Source: Selaginella tamariscina
Taxonomy: Eukaryota; Streptophyta; Lycopodiopsida; Selaginellales; Selaginellaceae
Direction of reading: 5' to 3'
NCBI GenBank assembly: GCA_003024785.1
Contig: PUQB01000114.1
Coordinates: forward strand, 1 to 64,000
Length of the DNA: 64,000 nt
The notes under the pieces are model-generated. The model worked only from the letters and a program-made list of their open reading frames with translations, ran no database searches and had not been told where the DNA came from. Both the position numbers and the translations under genes were made by a program. Positions 33,366-43,353 of the stretch are shown here, in pieces. The number at the start of each line of letters is the position of its first letter. Position 1 is the first letter of the stretch.

Positions 33366-34394
33366 TAACCTAGTGAGTTGACTACCTGGGTAAAGATTGT
33401 GGGATATGTAGGCAAATGACCCAAGCAGACCTGGGTCATCATGACCAGGGGCCCTTTCATAAATATCAATTGGCTCTTTGCCTAATTAGCTTAAGGGGAA
33501 AGGGAAAGGCTCTGACATTTGGTATCAGAGCGGTCTTGGGTTTAATTGCATAGCATCTTTGGGACTGCCTCTGGCTTGATTAATATGTGATACAGTCAAG
33601 TGGTTACACAAATGTGGGGATTGCCTTTGCACTGGGTGCGAGTCAAGCATACATAGAAATCGCCTCTGGCTTGATTAACATGTGATGCGAGTATAGTCAA
33701 GCGGTTACACAAATGTGGGGATCGCCTCTGCGTTGGGTGCGAGTCAAGCATACGTGAAATGCCTCTAAGCTACACCTTCTAAAGGAAGGCATAGTAGCAA
33801 CGCACTTGTCCTTGCGTAAGTAGAAACCCTTGATCACATGCTACGCTTTCTTTCATAGTAGCAACGCGCTTGTCCTTGCCTAACTAAACCCCTTGATCAC
33901 ATGTGTATAGCCAAGCGTAGCATCTCTAGGACCGCTTTGGCCTGATTAACATGTGATGCGAGTACAACCAAGCAGTCACACAAATGTGAGGAACAAGCAC
34001 TAACTAAACCCCTCGATCACATGTGTATAACCAGTGTAGCATCTCTGGGACTGCCTTTGTCCTGATTAACATGTGATGCGAGTACAACCAAGTGGTCACA
34101 CAAATGTGAGGATCGCCTCTAAGCTAGGTGCAAGTCAAGCGTAAGTAGAATGCCTCTGAGCTACACCTTTTGGAGGAAGGCATAGTACCATTCTTGAGTC
34201 CGTGGATAGGGCATCCACTTTCTCAAATGGGTGAAGAGTAATCATAATTTTAACCTTGGTGAGTTGACTACCTAGGTAAAGAATGTGGGATATGTGGGCA
34301 AACGACCCAAGCCGACCTAGGTCATCATGACCAGGGGCCCTCTCAAAACACCAATTGGCCCTTTGCCTAGTTGGCTTAAGGGGAAAGGGAAGGT
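33366..34394 (+). repeat. Direct-repeat-flanked tandem repeat block inside a gypsy element
   Basis: Flanking direct repeats of about 143 bp (33366-33508 and 34251-34394, about 90% alike by eye, each starting TAACCT.GTGAGTTGACTACC) enclose about 740 bp. This holds at least five copies of a unit of about 110-130 bp around 'GATTAACATGTGATGCGAGTA' and 'GGTTACACAAATGTGGGGAT'. The block interrupts gag relative to the downstream RT. Confidence 0.8.
33510..33531 (+). promoter_or_regulatory. LTR end (CTCTGACA) and tRNA-iMet primer-binding site
   Basis: CTCTGACA, the terminal sequence of the LTR family at 37205-38186, is followed by TT and TGGTATCAGAGC (33520-33531). The latter is the exact complement of the 3' end of initiator tRNA-Met, the standard primer site of plant LTR retrotransposons. 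The LTR body to the left is not recognisable. Confidence 0.8.
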
Positions 34395-34639
34395 TGTAAT
34401 AATGTTAGAAGGTAAAGAACAAAGAGCCTAGTAACTTATAGGAAGCTGTGAAGATTGCTATGAAAAAAGAGGCATTTTTCATGGATTTTGATGAAGTCTC
34501 AATTTCAACGATAGCACCACAACCAAGTTTGGACTAATTCTACAAACACCTCAAGTTGTGATTCTTGTAACCGTTCCAGTCAAATCATCTGAGTTGAAAA
34601 GTAGTATTGCCAAATTAATCTCAGATCTCAACGAGTTCA

Positions 34640-35325
34640 AGTTGCATTTGCTTCAAGCAAAGCCGACATGTCCAAAACCTTTGAGGCTGCCAAGGGATTG
34701 GTCGAGGACACATTTGACCTAGTCGATCGCGTATGGTGCACCTATCTTGTATGTAATGAAAAAGGATGGTACAATGCGAATGTGTGTGGACTATCGAGCG
34801 TTGAACGCGATAATATAAAAAATAAGTATCCTCTTCCACGAGTGGATGACTTATTTGATAGGCTATCGAAGGTAAAGTATTTTTCAAGAATAAGACTTGA
34901 GATCTGGGTACCATCAGATTTGGGTAGCAGAGAATGACATTGAGAAGACTGCATTTCGAACACGTTATGGATCATTTGAGTTTCTAGTCTTACCATTCGG
35001 GTTGTGCAATGCTCCAGCAACTTTTTGCACAATGATGGATGATGTGTTTAGAGACTATCTAGACGAGTTCGTAGTGGGGTATATATTGATGACATTCTGG
35101 TTTTCAGTTCGACAATTGAGGAACATGTGGAACACTTAAAAAGAGTGTTTTAGAAGTTGAAGGAGAACCAGTTGTATGTTAAAGAAAGCAAGTGCGCATT
35201 TGGTTAAATCAAGATAGATTTCTTGGGACACTTGATCTCAAGTGGGGAGGTTGCTATGGATCCAAAGAAAATTCAAGCTATTACCGAGTGGATGACTTTA
35301 AAAGACGTGTCAACTTTGGTGGATG
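34640..35325 (+). pseudogene. Reverse transcriptase fragment, chromovirus
   Basis: Motifs in order across three frames: [20 protein letters not shown] (34736), KNKYPLPRVDDLFDRLSKVK, …[35 protein letters not shown], the catalytic YIDD at about 35080-35091, and …DFLGHLISSGEVAMD. The RNase H region is missing: the frame jumps from …ITEWMTLKDVSTL directly into pre-integrase sequence at about 35320. Shifts occur near 34810, 34905 and 35070. Confidence 0.85.
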
Positions 35326-35329
35326 AATT

Positions 35330-36700
35330 TGTGACGGCGTATCTTCATGACAAGTTTGCTAAGGAGGCTTTGAGCATGGTGGTAAAGAGGAAACAAATTC
35401 ATCAATTACGAAGAGATAGTAATATTCCAACAGGAATAAAAAGTCGAACGGATGCACTCAAACAAGCGCATTTTGCGGTACGAGATGGAGTTCTTTATTA
35501 TAAAGAAAAGAGACTCTTTGTTCTAGAAGGGACATGGAGGGAGAGTCTATTAAGAGAGCATCACAATGTTCCTTTGGCAGGACATGGTGGAAGACAGAAG
35601 ACATTGGCTTTGTTGAAACAGGGATTCTATTGGCCACGATGTTGCCAAGTATGTCAAGACATGTCCCACATGTCAACAAGTGAAGAGCCGATCGCAAAAA
35701 TGAGCTAGGAAGTTGCAGTATATACCGATTCCAGAGCAGCCATTTCAAAGTGTTACTTTAGACTTTATCATGGGATTGCCAAAATCTTGTGGTTTTAACG
35801 CACTCATGGTGGTAGTTGATCAGTTTTCAAAGGTTGCTCATTTCATTCAAACTGTAGAGACAGTGAATGCAATTCAAGCAACAAAGTTGTTCTTCCACGA
35901 GTCAAAGTGCGCGGGCTATCGGAAACGATGATCTCAGATCGAGATCCTCAATTTACGGGCAAGTTTTGGGGAACATTGTTTAAGTAGTTTAGTACAATGT
36001 TGAAGTTCAGTACAGCCTACCATCTGCAAACTGATGGTCAAACGGAGAGGATGAACCGACAAGTCGAGGACTATCTCAGATGCTATGTTCAAGGTGATCA
36101 ACTTGATTGGGCTGAACACTTGGATATGGCTGAGATATGTTACAATAACTCAACACACACTGCGATCGGATGTAGCCCAATGGAATGTTGACTGGGAATA
36201 AGGGTGGTATTCCTCAAAGTATGGTGTTATCAAAAGATGATGTCAATCGAGTTCCCTCTGTTGCAGAGTTCACTGGACAATTGTATCAGACATGGGAAGC
36301 TGCTCGTCAAGCGATGGCTACAACACAGGAAAGGTATCGTCAGCAGTACAATAAGCATCGATGGGATGTAGAGTATCAGGTTGGAGATATGATATTGTTG
36401 AGTACCAAAAACCTGAAGGTTCCAACGACTCTTTCAAAGAAGTTTCTATCGCACTACATAGGTCCATACAAGGTGGTGAAGCGAGTAGGGAAAGTGGCTT
36501 ATGGGTTAGATCTTCCTCCAGAATTGGGAACAATACACAATGTGTTTTATGTCAATTTGCTCGAGCCATTCCACAAGGATGAGAAACATCCACAAAGATA
36601 TGAAAACTTACGTCCGCCCTCTAAGCTGGTTCATGAAGGTACAGAGTACGAAGTTGAATCTATATTGGGCAAAAGGAAGGTTTATGGACCATGAAAATGT
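35330..36700 (+). pseudogene. Integrase of the chromovirus
   Basis: The zinc module HH..CC is seen as REHHNVPLAGHGGR and, after a shift, VKTCPTCQQVKS. The catalytic core has TLDFIMGLPKSCGFNA (first Asp, about 35757), MISDRDPQFTGKFWG (second Asp, about 35930) and DGQTERMNRQVEDYLR (Glu, about 36040). The C-terminal part has YQVGDMILLSTKNLKVP, YIGPYKVVKRVGKVAYGLDL and HNVFYVNLLEPF. Stops or shifts fall near 35705, 35930, 35985 and 36190. It inserts cDNA, and in this family it carries a C-terminal chromodomain. Confidence 0.85.
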
Positions 36701-36830
36701 AAGTTTGAGTATCTCGTCAAATGGAAAGGCTATCCAGCGTGCAAATCGACATGGAAACCATTGGAGAATCTATAAAACGCGATGGAGTTGGTGAATGAGT
36801 TTGAGGCAAGGTCTCAAACTAATTAAGAAA
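36640..36830 (+). pseudogene. Chromodomain at the integrase C-terminus
   Basis: The frame reads YEVESILGKRKVYGP, an in-frame TGA at 36693, then KFEYLVKWKGYPACKSTW and, after another stop, …LVNEFEAR. This is the canonical chromodomain order (Y.VE.IL…YLVKWKGY….TWEP.ENL). The usual Glu after TW is Lys. It identifies the element as a chromovirus. Confidence 0.85.
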
Positions 36831-37204
36831 TAAAGTTATTTCTTCTTAACCTAGGGATTGACAGACAACATTAACTAGAGGCCTCCGATATAAATTTTAG
36901 TTAACTAAAAGAAATTAACTAACTTGTTGTCTGTGTCGGGTGACAGATTTTGTAGACATGCAAAAGTTCTCCAAATGACTTTTTGTCGTAGGTGGTACCT
37001 CCGGCAACTGAGTTCTCACTCAGTGAACGACAATTCTGAAGTATTTGGCTTTGCGTAATACAAGGGGGGTAATAAAACTTATGAACTTTTTACTGACTCT
37101 GCATAGAGTGATTAGCGTTAGTTTTCAGTTAATTTTTCCTAACCTAGTCTAGTCTTAGAGTTAGACGTCAACAAGGACGTTGACATTTTCAAAGGTGGGG
37201 AGTG
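36831..37204 (+). other. Chromovirus 3' untranslated region and polypurine tract
   Basis: Non-coding. The homologous segment lies at 54418-54720 on the other strand. It ends with the purine-rich CAAAGGTGGGGAGTG directly before the LTR. Confidence 0.6.
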
Positions 37205-38186
37205 TGTCATAATTTTTACTATGACTCGACCCTTTACTTTGGGGTTTGATTGTTGTTACCTACTAGATTATGTAGCGAACCCTAGATGTAGAAAAAACAA
37301 GCCCGCATAATGCACTTGGGTATATAGTGATTGTCCAGCTGGGTGTCGTTAGGTATTTGCAAGAAACTTTAGGCGAAGTTAACACTTCTATTTAGAGAAC
37401 TCTCTCCTGTTTTGACGTTCCAAGTTTGGATTCTTCTCAAAGTATAGCTTGTCAAAATAAGGATTAGGGACACCCCTAGGGTTGACCTAACCCTAGGGTT
37501 GCCCTAACCCCACGCCCTAAACACCCCCTAGGGGTTAGGTTTAGGGTTAGGTTAGGACAACCATTTTCTCTAAGGGCTGGCATTTCCATGCCAGCCCACT
37601 TACTCACTTAGGAAAACAGGGGGGGGGGGGGGTCTGTCACATAAATAAGGTAGAGTATATGTAGTGAGGCTTCCTGGGTTCAAAAGAGAGCTCGTTAACC
37701 TCCTACCGGTGCAAGCTAAGCTTGTGTCGTCAAGGCGCAACCCTATGTTGTGCTGCCCTAACTACCATACAACAGGGGTACATCCCACCTTTGGGTTAGA
37801 CTATCCTTATCGTTGGCAGGATCGCGCCTTTGTGACGAGAGTACGTTACTTCCAAGGAGTTAGTCAGATTCCTTGGCCCGAAAACCTGCTCGCAAGCTCA
37901 AAGGTGTTGCCCAAGTTCACGTTCTGCAAAACTAGTGGTTGAGGCCTTGCTCCAGCTGCCTCAACCAAGCCAAGCTAGGAACAATACCCATAGCTTGGCT
38001 AGTCCGCGTGTCCTGATTCATAAGGTGAGCCTCATTCGTGAACTTGGTCAACTAGGGGCTTAAGTTCCTAAGGGTTGGGTTCCTAATACGGGTTACTTTA
38101 CCAGATTTCGTGGGGTTTCTAGAGAGGGGATTCCAGGGTTGGCACCTAGCAAGCCGCCTTTGTGGCACCAGGTAAAAACTCTGACA
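37205..38186 (+). repeat. 3' LTR of the chromovirus
   Basis: 982 bp, TGTCATAATTTTTACTATGA…GGTAAAAACTCTGACA. It belongs to the same family as the solo LTR 17042-18677 (which is longer by about 650 bp) and as 46439-54417. It holds a poly-G run (about 37620-37632) and CCCTAA/TTAGGG-like motifs (37480-37555). Confidence 0.85.
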
Positions 38187-39460
38187 GACAAGAGTTAGTG
38201 GGACACAGCAAACCATTGCAATTCTACTTTAACATGTTTAAATAAGTAGCTGATGAGAACTCCTTTCTACCTCAAAGTATGGATTGACAATTTTAACTTA
38301 AACAATAATTTAAATCACCAAATAAACTATGCTAGTTTAGATGAACAAACTTCAAACTAATTTATTTAATAATTTTAAATTAAATCAAATATATAAATTA
38401 AATTTTATATTTTTTAATTTTATGAATACCTTTTCAATTTATTCATTATATAAATTATTAATTAAACTTTTTTTATTATTAAAAACTAGGGTTTATTATT
38501 CATAATTAGTAAAAACCATGGTCTAAACCAAAAAAGTTAATCCATGCCTCAAAGAAATCCAAAACCGATGCCAATCAAGGGCTATAAAATTCAAAATAAA
38601 TTATATAATCAATTTTGGCTATGCACATGGTATGATGAATTATATAAAAAAAATTTTAAAGAGCTATTATGAAACAATTTTAAGAAGACATGGTGATAGA
38701 ACAAGATGTTAATTATGTGGGCCCTAAAGCATACAAGCTCAAATAATACTTCTCACCATTGAAAGATCTTAACTAAGATATGTTTATACTTGTGCAAAAT
38801 CTAAAAAATGTTGAAGCTCATTAGGTATGTCTAATATGACTTGGTTGATCCATCACATCTCTAAAGTGTCAAGCCACGATTCAAGAGCAAGGAGGCTTGA
38901 CTCAAGAGCAGAACAAGAATTAGGAACAAGACGAAAACATGAGGCAAGGAGCAAGAATGTAAGAGAATGAATCTTTATAAGTATTTCTAAATTTGTTTAT
39001 AATACTTACATGTAAATAGCACTGAAGGAGCCGTGCTTTCCTATAAATAATGGCACCCAATTTAATGTCGCTCTTAAAGTGATCATTATTAAAAAAAATT
39101 AAAAAATTAAAAAAAAATAAATTTGAAGAGTGAAAATTACAAAAATAAAGAAACCCTTGTCGAGAAAGAACCAGATCTGAATTTGAGTAGGGAATTAAAT
39201 GCATTTTCAAATTTACATGTCAAACCAACAATACTTATGTCAGAATTTCAAAATTTTTCAAGATAAGTTAACACAAATAATGACACTCTGACATATATAT
39301 TTTCTAATTCCAATGATTTTTATAAATTACATTTAATGTGATTCAAGTGATTCAAGCTGTTTAATATTACAAAATTTTATAAATGTTCTACATTCTTAAA
39401 TTCTAGTATATATTATTAAGTATATATTATAAATATATATACTTATACAATAAATAAATT
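38187..39460. other. AT-rich spacer without genes
   Basis: No coding signal on either strand apart from short chance frames in A/T-rich sequence. Confidence 0.6.
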
Positions 39461-40210
39461 GATATATTATTATGTATCATTTAAAATATTATCATAGTGT
39501 GTTTACTAATACTATTTTCTTAATTATTCGAGTAATTAATTTACATTTCTTTATACTAATGGGATATTCTTTATTATTTTCTTATTATTCCAAGAATATT
39601 CCAATATTAAACCTGATTATCATAATTAAATTAGTATATATTCTTAATTATTTCAATAATTATTCTACATTTGTATATATTAATGGGATTTTCTCAATTA
39701 ATTTCTTATTATTTTAAGAATATTTCAATGTTAAACCTTATTATCAATATTAAATTAATATATATTATTAAAACTATATATGACTATATATTAGATAAAA
39801 TGATATATTATTATGTATAATTTAAAATATGTTCATAGTGTGTACATTAATATCATTTTCTTAATTATTCGAGTAATTAATCTACAATTCTTTATATTAA
39901 TGGGATATTCTTTATTATTTTCTTATTATTCCAAGAATATTCCAATATTAAACATGATTATCATAATTAAATTAGTTAATTATTCCAGTAATTATTCTAC
40001 ATTTGTATATATTAATGGGATTTTCTCAATTAATTTCTTATTATTTCAAGAATATTCCAATGTTAAACCTTATTATCAATATTAAATTAATATATATTAT
40101 TAAAATTATATATGACTATATATTAGATAAAATGATATATTATTATTTATAATTTAAAATATGTTTATAGTGTGTATATTAATATCATTTTCACTTTAAT
40201 TCAATGTTTC
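39461..40210. repeat. Tandem repeat, about 335-bp unit, 2.2 copies
   Basis: Units begin with GATATATTATTATGTAT or a close variant at 39461, 39802 and 40134 (spacing 341 and 332 bp). The third is truncated near 40210. Strongly AT-rich, satellite-like. Confidence 0.85.
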
Positions 40211-40239
40211 TTTTGCACACATATAAAACACAATCAAAA

Positions 40240-40544
40240 TAATGTGTGTGTATCTATATAATAAATTTTTTATCTATCTCTCGCACACACATGCACACTT
40301 TTGTATATACATACACATATTTTATTTATCTCTCGCACACACACACACACACACTCCTATATATATATACATATTATATTGTGTGTGTGTGTATAATTTT
40401 ATTGATTTATCTATCTCTGGCACACACATGCCACACTCCTGTATATACATATACATATATATGTGTGTGTGCATCTCTCGCACATTCCTGTATATATATA
40501 TATGTGTGTGTGTGTGCGCGCGCGCGCGTGTGCGTGTGTGTGCG
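40240..40544. repeat. Compound microsatellite cluster
   Basis: Runs of CA, TA, GT and GC alternate with four copies of 'TCTCTCGCACA'-like spacers. The last 56 nt (40489-40544) are perfectly alternating pyrimidine-purine. Confidence 0.9.
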
Positions 40545-41125
40545 GGATTAATAAAAGGGCGGCGAGATTAATCTTGCCACTCATGAGGCTAACCAAAGAC
40601 TTGCGTGAAGGGTGGCGGGATTAATCATGCCGACCCTTCCATGCCTAGTGAGCGGGATTAATCCCGTCCCACACTCATTGAGACATAAAGAGTGGCGAGA
40701 TTAATCCCGCTGACCCTTCCATGCCTGGTGGGTGGGATCAATCCCGTCGACCTTCCAAGGAGGCGTGGAGGTGGTGGAGGATTAATCCCATTCACTGAGC
40801 ATGGAAGGGGTGGCAGGATTAATCCCGTCACACTTTATGTCTCAGTGAGTGTGGGGCAGGATTAATACCGCCCATCGCCATTATTCAAATGAGAGTGTCG
40901 TGGGAGGGATTAATCCCGCCGACCAGGCATGGAAGATTAATCCCACCACCCTTTTATGTCTTCTGAATTGGTGAGCCAAATCAATCCCGACCACTTCTGT
41001 CTAAGACGAAGAAGGGTGGCGGGATTAATCCCTCACATCCTTTCAGAGGATTGCGAAGGGTGACGAGATTAATCCCGCGCACCATTTCATGAGGCATAAA
41101 AGGCGTGGAGAGATTAATCCCACCA
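40544..41125. repeat. Array of about 15 GGGATTAATCCC-type palindromes
   Basis: A core GATTAATC, usually extended to GCGGGATTAATCCCGC or a near variant, recurs at about 40544, 40564, 40617, 40653, 40696, 40734, 40777, 40815, 40858, 40907, 40934, 40978, 41020, 41065 and 41110. Spacing is mostly 36-49 bp. Intervening sequence is also partly repeated and inverted: 40672-40730 is an inverted copy of 40797-40853. No ORF spans it, and the adjacent sequence is AT-rich. The function is unknown. Confidence 0.9.
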
Positions 41126-41227
41126 CCCCTTCCATATGAATGTATATGTGTATTAGTATATATAAGTTGTTTATCTCATTTTATTTACTTTTATCATTTT
41201 ATCATAATATTTTGAGTAAAAGTCAGT

Positions 41228-41325
41228 AAACCATGTGAAACTATCCAAGCTCACATTTGTGATGGTTCTAAAACCAAATATTATCAGTCTTTTGCATTGT
41301 CACAAATGTGAGCTTTGGACAGTTA
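41228..41325. repeat. Inverted repeat (hairpin)
   Basis: AAGCTCACATTTGTGATGG (41252 region) faces TTGTCACAAATGTGAGCTT (41300 region), with further pairing of ACTATCCA against TGGACAGT. The loop is about 35 nt. Confidence 0.75.
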
Positions 41326-41655
41326 ATCTCGTCCACTTCTCCTTGAGACAAAGAAGGGTGTATGTGAATTTATCAGTGTATTAATTTTGTATATTCGGGT
41401 TTATACAAGTGTGTGTGCGTTTTTATATGAATTGTATTCACAGTGTATATTGTATAGAAAGACGATTTGATCAAACAAGGAGATTCAATCATTAGTATGG
41501 AGTCGTCGTTAATTTCTGGATAAGAATTAAAATAAAATCTGTTATACTTTGATATGTGTTTGAAGAACTAATCATTTTTGTATCAGATGTGGAATTGAGG
41601 TGACATTAAGGACAAGAGGAGGAGATGAGATGGGTAGGGAGATTTTGGAATTAAC

Positions 41656-42310
41656 TTGGCCATATTTCAAAATAAACAGGAAGTGTATTGGAGCAACCAT
41701 GGTTGCTGTCAAACTAACCTCTGTCACATCGCGTGGACAAGCAAAACAATGGAAACTAGATTTATTAGTCAAGCACCCGAAAGCAGGTTGCGAACCCAGA
41801 TTGGACGATGCTCACACATATGCCTTGTTCCATCCAATGTCACATTCTTGGATCTAGAGGTCGCCAGTTACGACAAGAATCTTGAATGGTTTTGTCGACT
41901 TGTGGATAATAATGTTCACGTTTTCACTAATAATATCGACCATGGAGTTCTTCTTCAATTAAATGAAAGCCTATTTATGAAGGGGATCCAGTTAAATGTC
42001 TACTTCGAAGATCTCTATACTCATCGAGTAAGTGTATTCTTAGCAGATATTGCTTCATAATACAGAACATTCACAAGTGGAGCAATTGTCCCTCTTATTG
42101 AAGAAGAACATAGCAACATCATTAGGGAGATTAAGGGTGGCTCGGTCCCAGGTTCTTTACAGATCATGTTCAATTTGCTTAGGAATCTTTGGGAGCTAGA
42201 AGAGTGTGCCGAGAACATTAGAACAGCTGCAATCGGGGCTCACACATGTTATTCTGATCGTAGAAGAAAATCATTATCGTTTTGTCAGCTGCACCTGTGG
42301 CATCTCATGC
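41656..42310 (+). pseudogene. Unrecognised coding remnant, probably transposon-derived
   Basis: A 134-codon frame (41656-42060) contains …FLDLEVASYDKNLEWFCRLV… and …GVLLQLNESLFMKGIQLNVYFE…. One stop later the same frame continues …TSGAIVPLIEEEHSNIIREI… to about 42280. The length and even composition suggest a former globular protein. I recognise no family. It is co-oriented with the methyltransferase-like remnant downstream and could be part of one unit. Confidence 0.3.
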
Positions 42311-43350
42311 TGCAATAAGCCACAAGGAAATGATGTTGGATGATAGGATTTACGAGTGTAGGGTTAAGTATTGAGTGTCAACCCAAACTTTTAATTACAT
42401 GCCACTCAACCAGGAACATGTAGCTGAGCTCATGGAGAAGATGAAGGACAACAATTCTTACACCGTTCCACATAATGCCATGTTTTGTGCCCATACTATA
42501 AAGAAAAAAGGCACTGAGATAGTGTATGACAACACCAGAACAAATTACGAAGATTCAAACAGAAAATAAAAAATCAATCATGTACTACATTATTAATGGT
42601 CAGCACACATAACGGCAGCCCAACAACTTCTCAATGAACACAAAAAAGGAACGATGGCAATAAAACTTTCCAAGCATACCCGTGAGAAGCTGACAAAAAG
42701 ATTAGCGTTTTTAGCTAAGCCGAATCTCACAACAAGCAGTACCATAAGTTATCGGCGGAATGGGACGCTGCCGACACCAACACACTACAACAGCAAAATA
42801 TGGGAAGTTTAAACACACGCGAGCCATGTGGGAATCTCTTGAGCGACCACAAAGAGCTACTGCAGGGAAAGAACAATGTGAGACTACCGGGTAAGTAAAT
42901 TGTCTTGGCGATTTATCTCGCCGTATATTAATCTGTCTTTTTTTTTTTCAGAAGTTGAAGAAATTGCAGCAGTTGATTTTGCCCAGGTGGGCGGGAAGGA
43001 AACATCTTTCTGATGATGTTGATTTCTTGCCCGAGGATAGATCTTTGCCAAATGGTGGGGATTATGGAATCCTTTTCAAAAGGAACACTGAAGAAGAAGC
43101 AGACAAGTGAAGGGGAGCCCTCGAGAAGTCTGCAAAGAAACCCAGTAAGACGCAAGGCTAAGTCTGTTCAATTACAAAGGATGTAACAACGATTTCAAGC
43201 TCACATGGTTGAAGCCTTTAAATGGAACAACGATGGAGGAGATGGAAGTCTTGTGATTTGGTGATTGATGGCAAACTACAGATTAACAACAGCAGCCCCA
43301 CCTCTCCTTTTCATGTCAAGGCAATGGAGTTGAAGACGGTCAGACTTTAA
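42311..43350 (+). pseudogene. Scattered coding remnants
   Basis: One readable piece at about 42363-42570 (…YMPLNQEHVAELMEKMKDNN…) is followed by several stops. A basic stretch at about 42960-43190 ends in a Lys/Arg-rich sequence. There is no identifiable domain. A poly-T tract followed by TTTTCAG at about 42937-42951 looks like a splice acceptor. Confidence 0.2.
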
Positions 43351-43353
43351 GGA

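Noticed and set aside
40242-40571. Two overlapping + strand ORFs of about 100 codons
   Set aside because: They are translations of CA/TA/GT microsatellites (His/Thr/Cys/Val-only composition).
40544-41125. CRISPR-like array (regular short repeats with spacers)
   Set aside because: The repeated core is a 12-16-bp palindrome and the spacers are themselves repeated and inverted, the host is a plant, and no cas genes are present.
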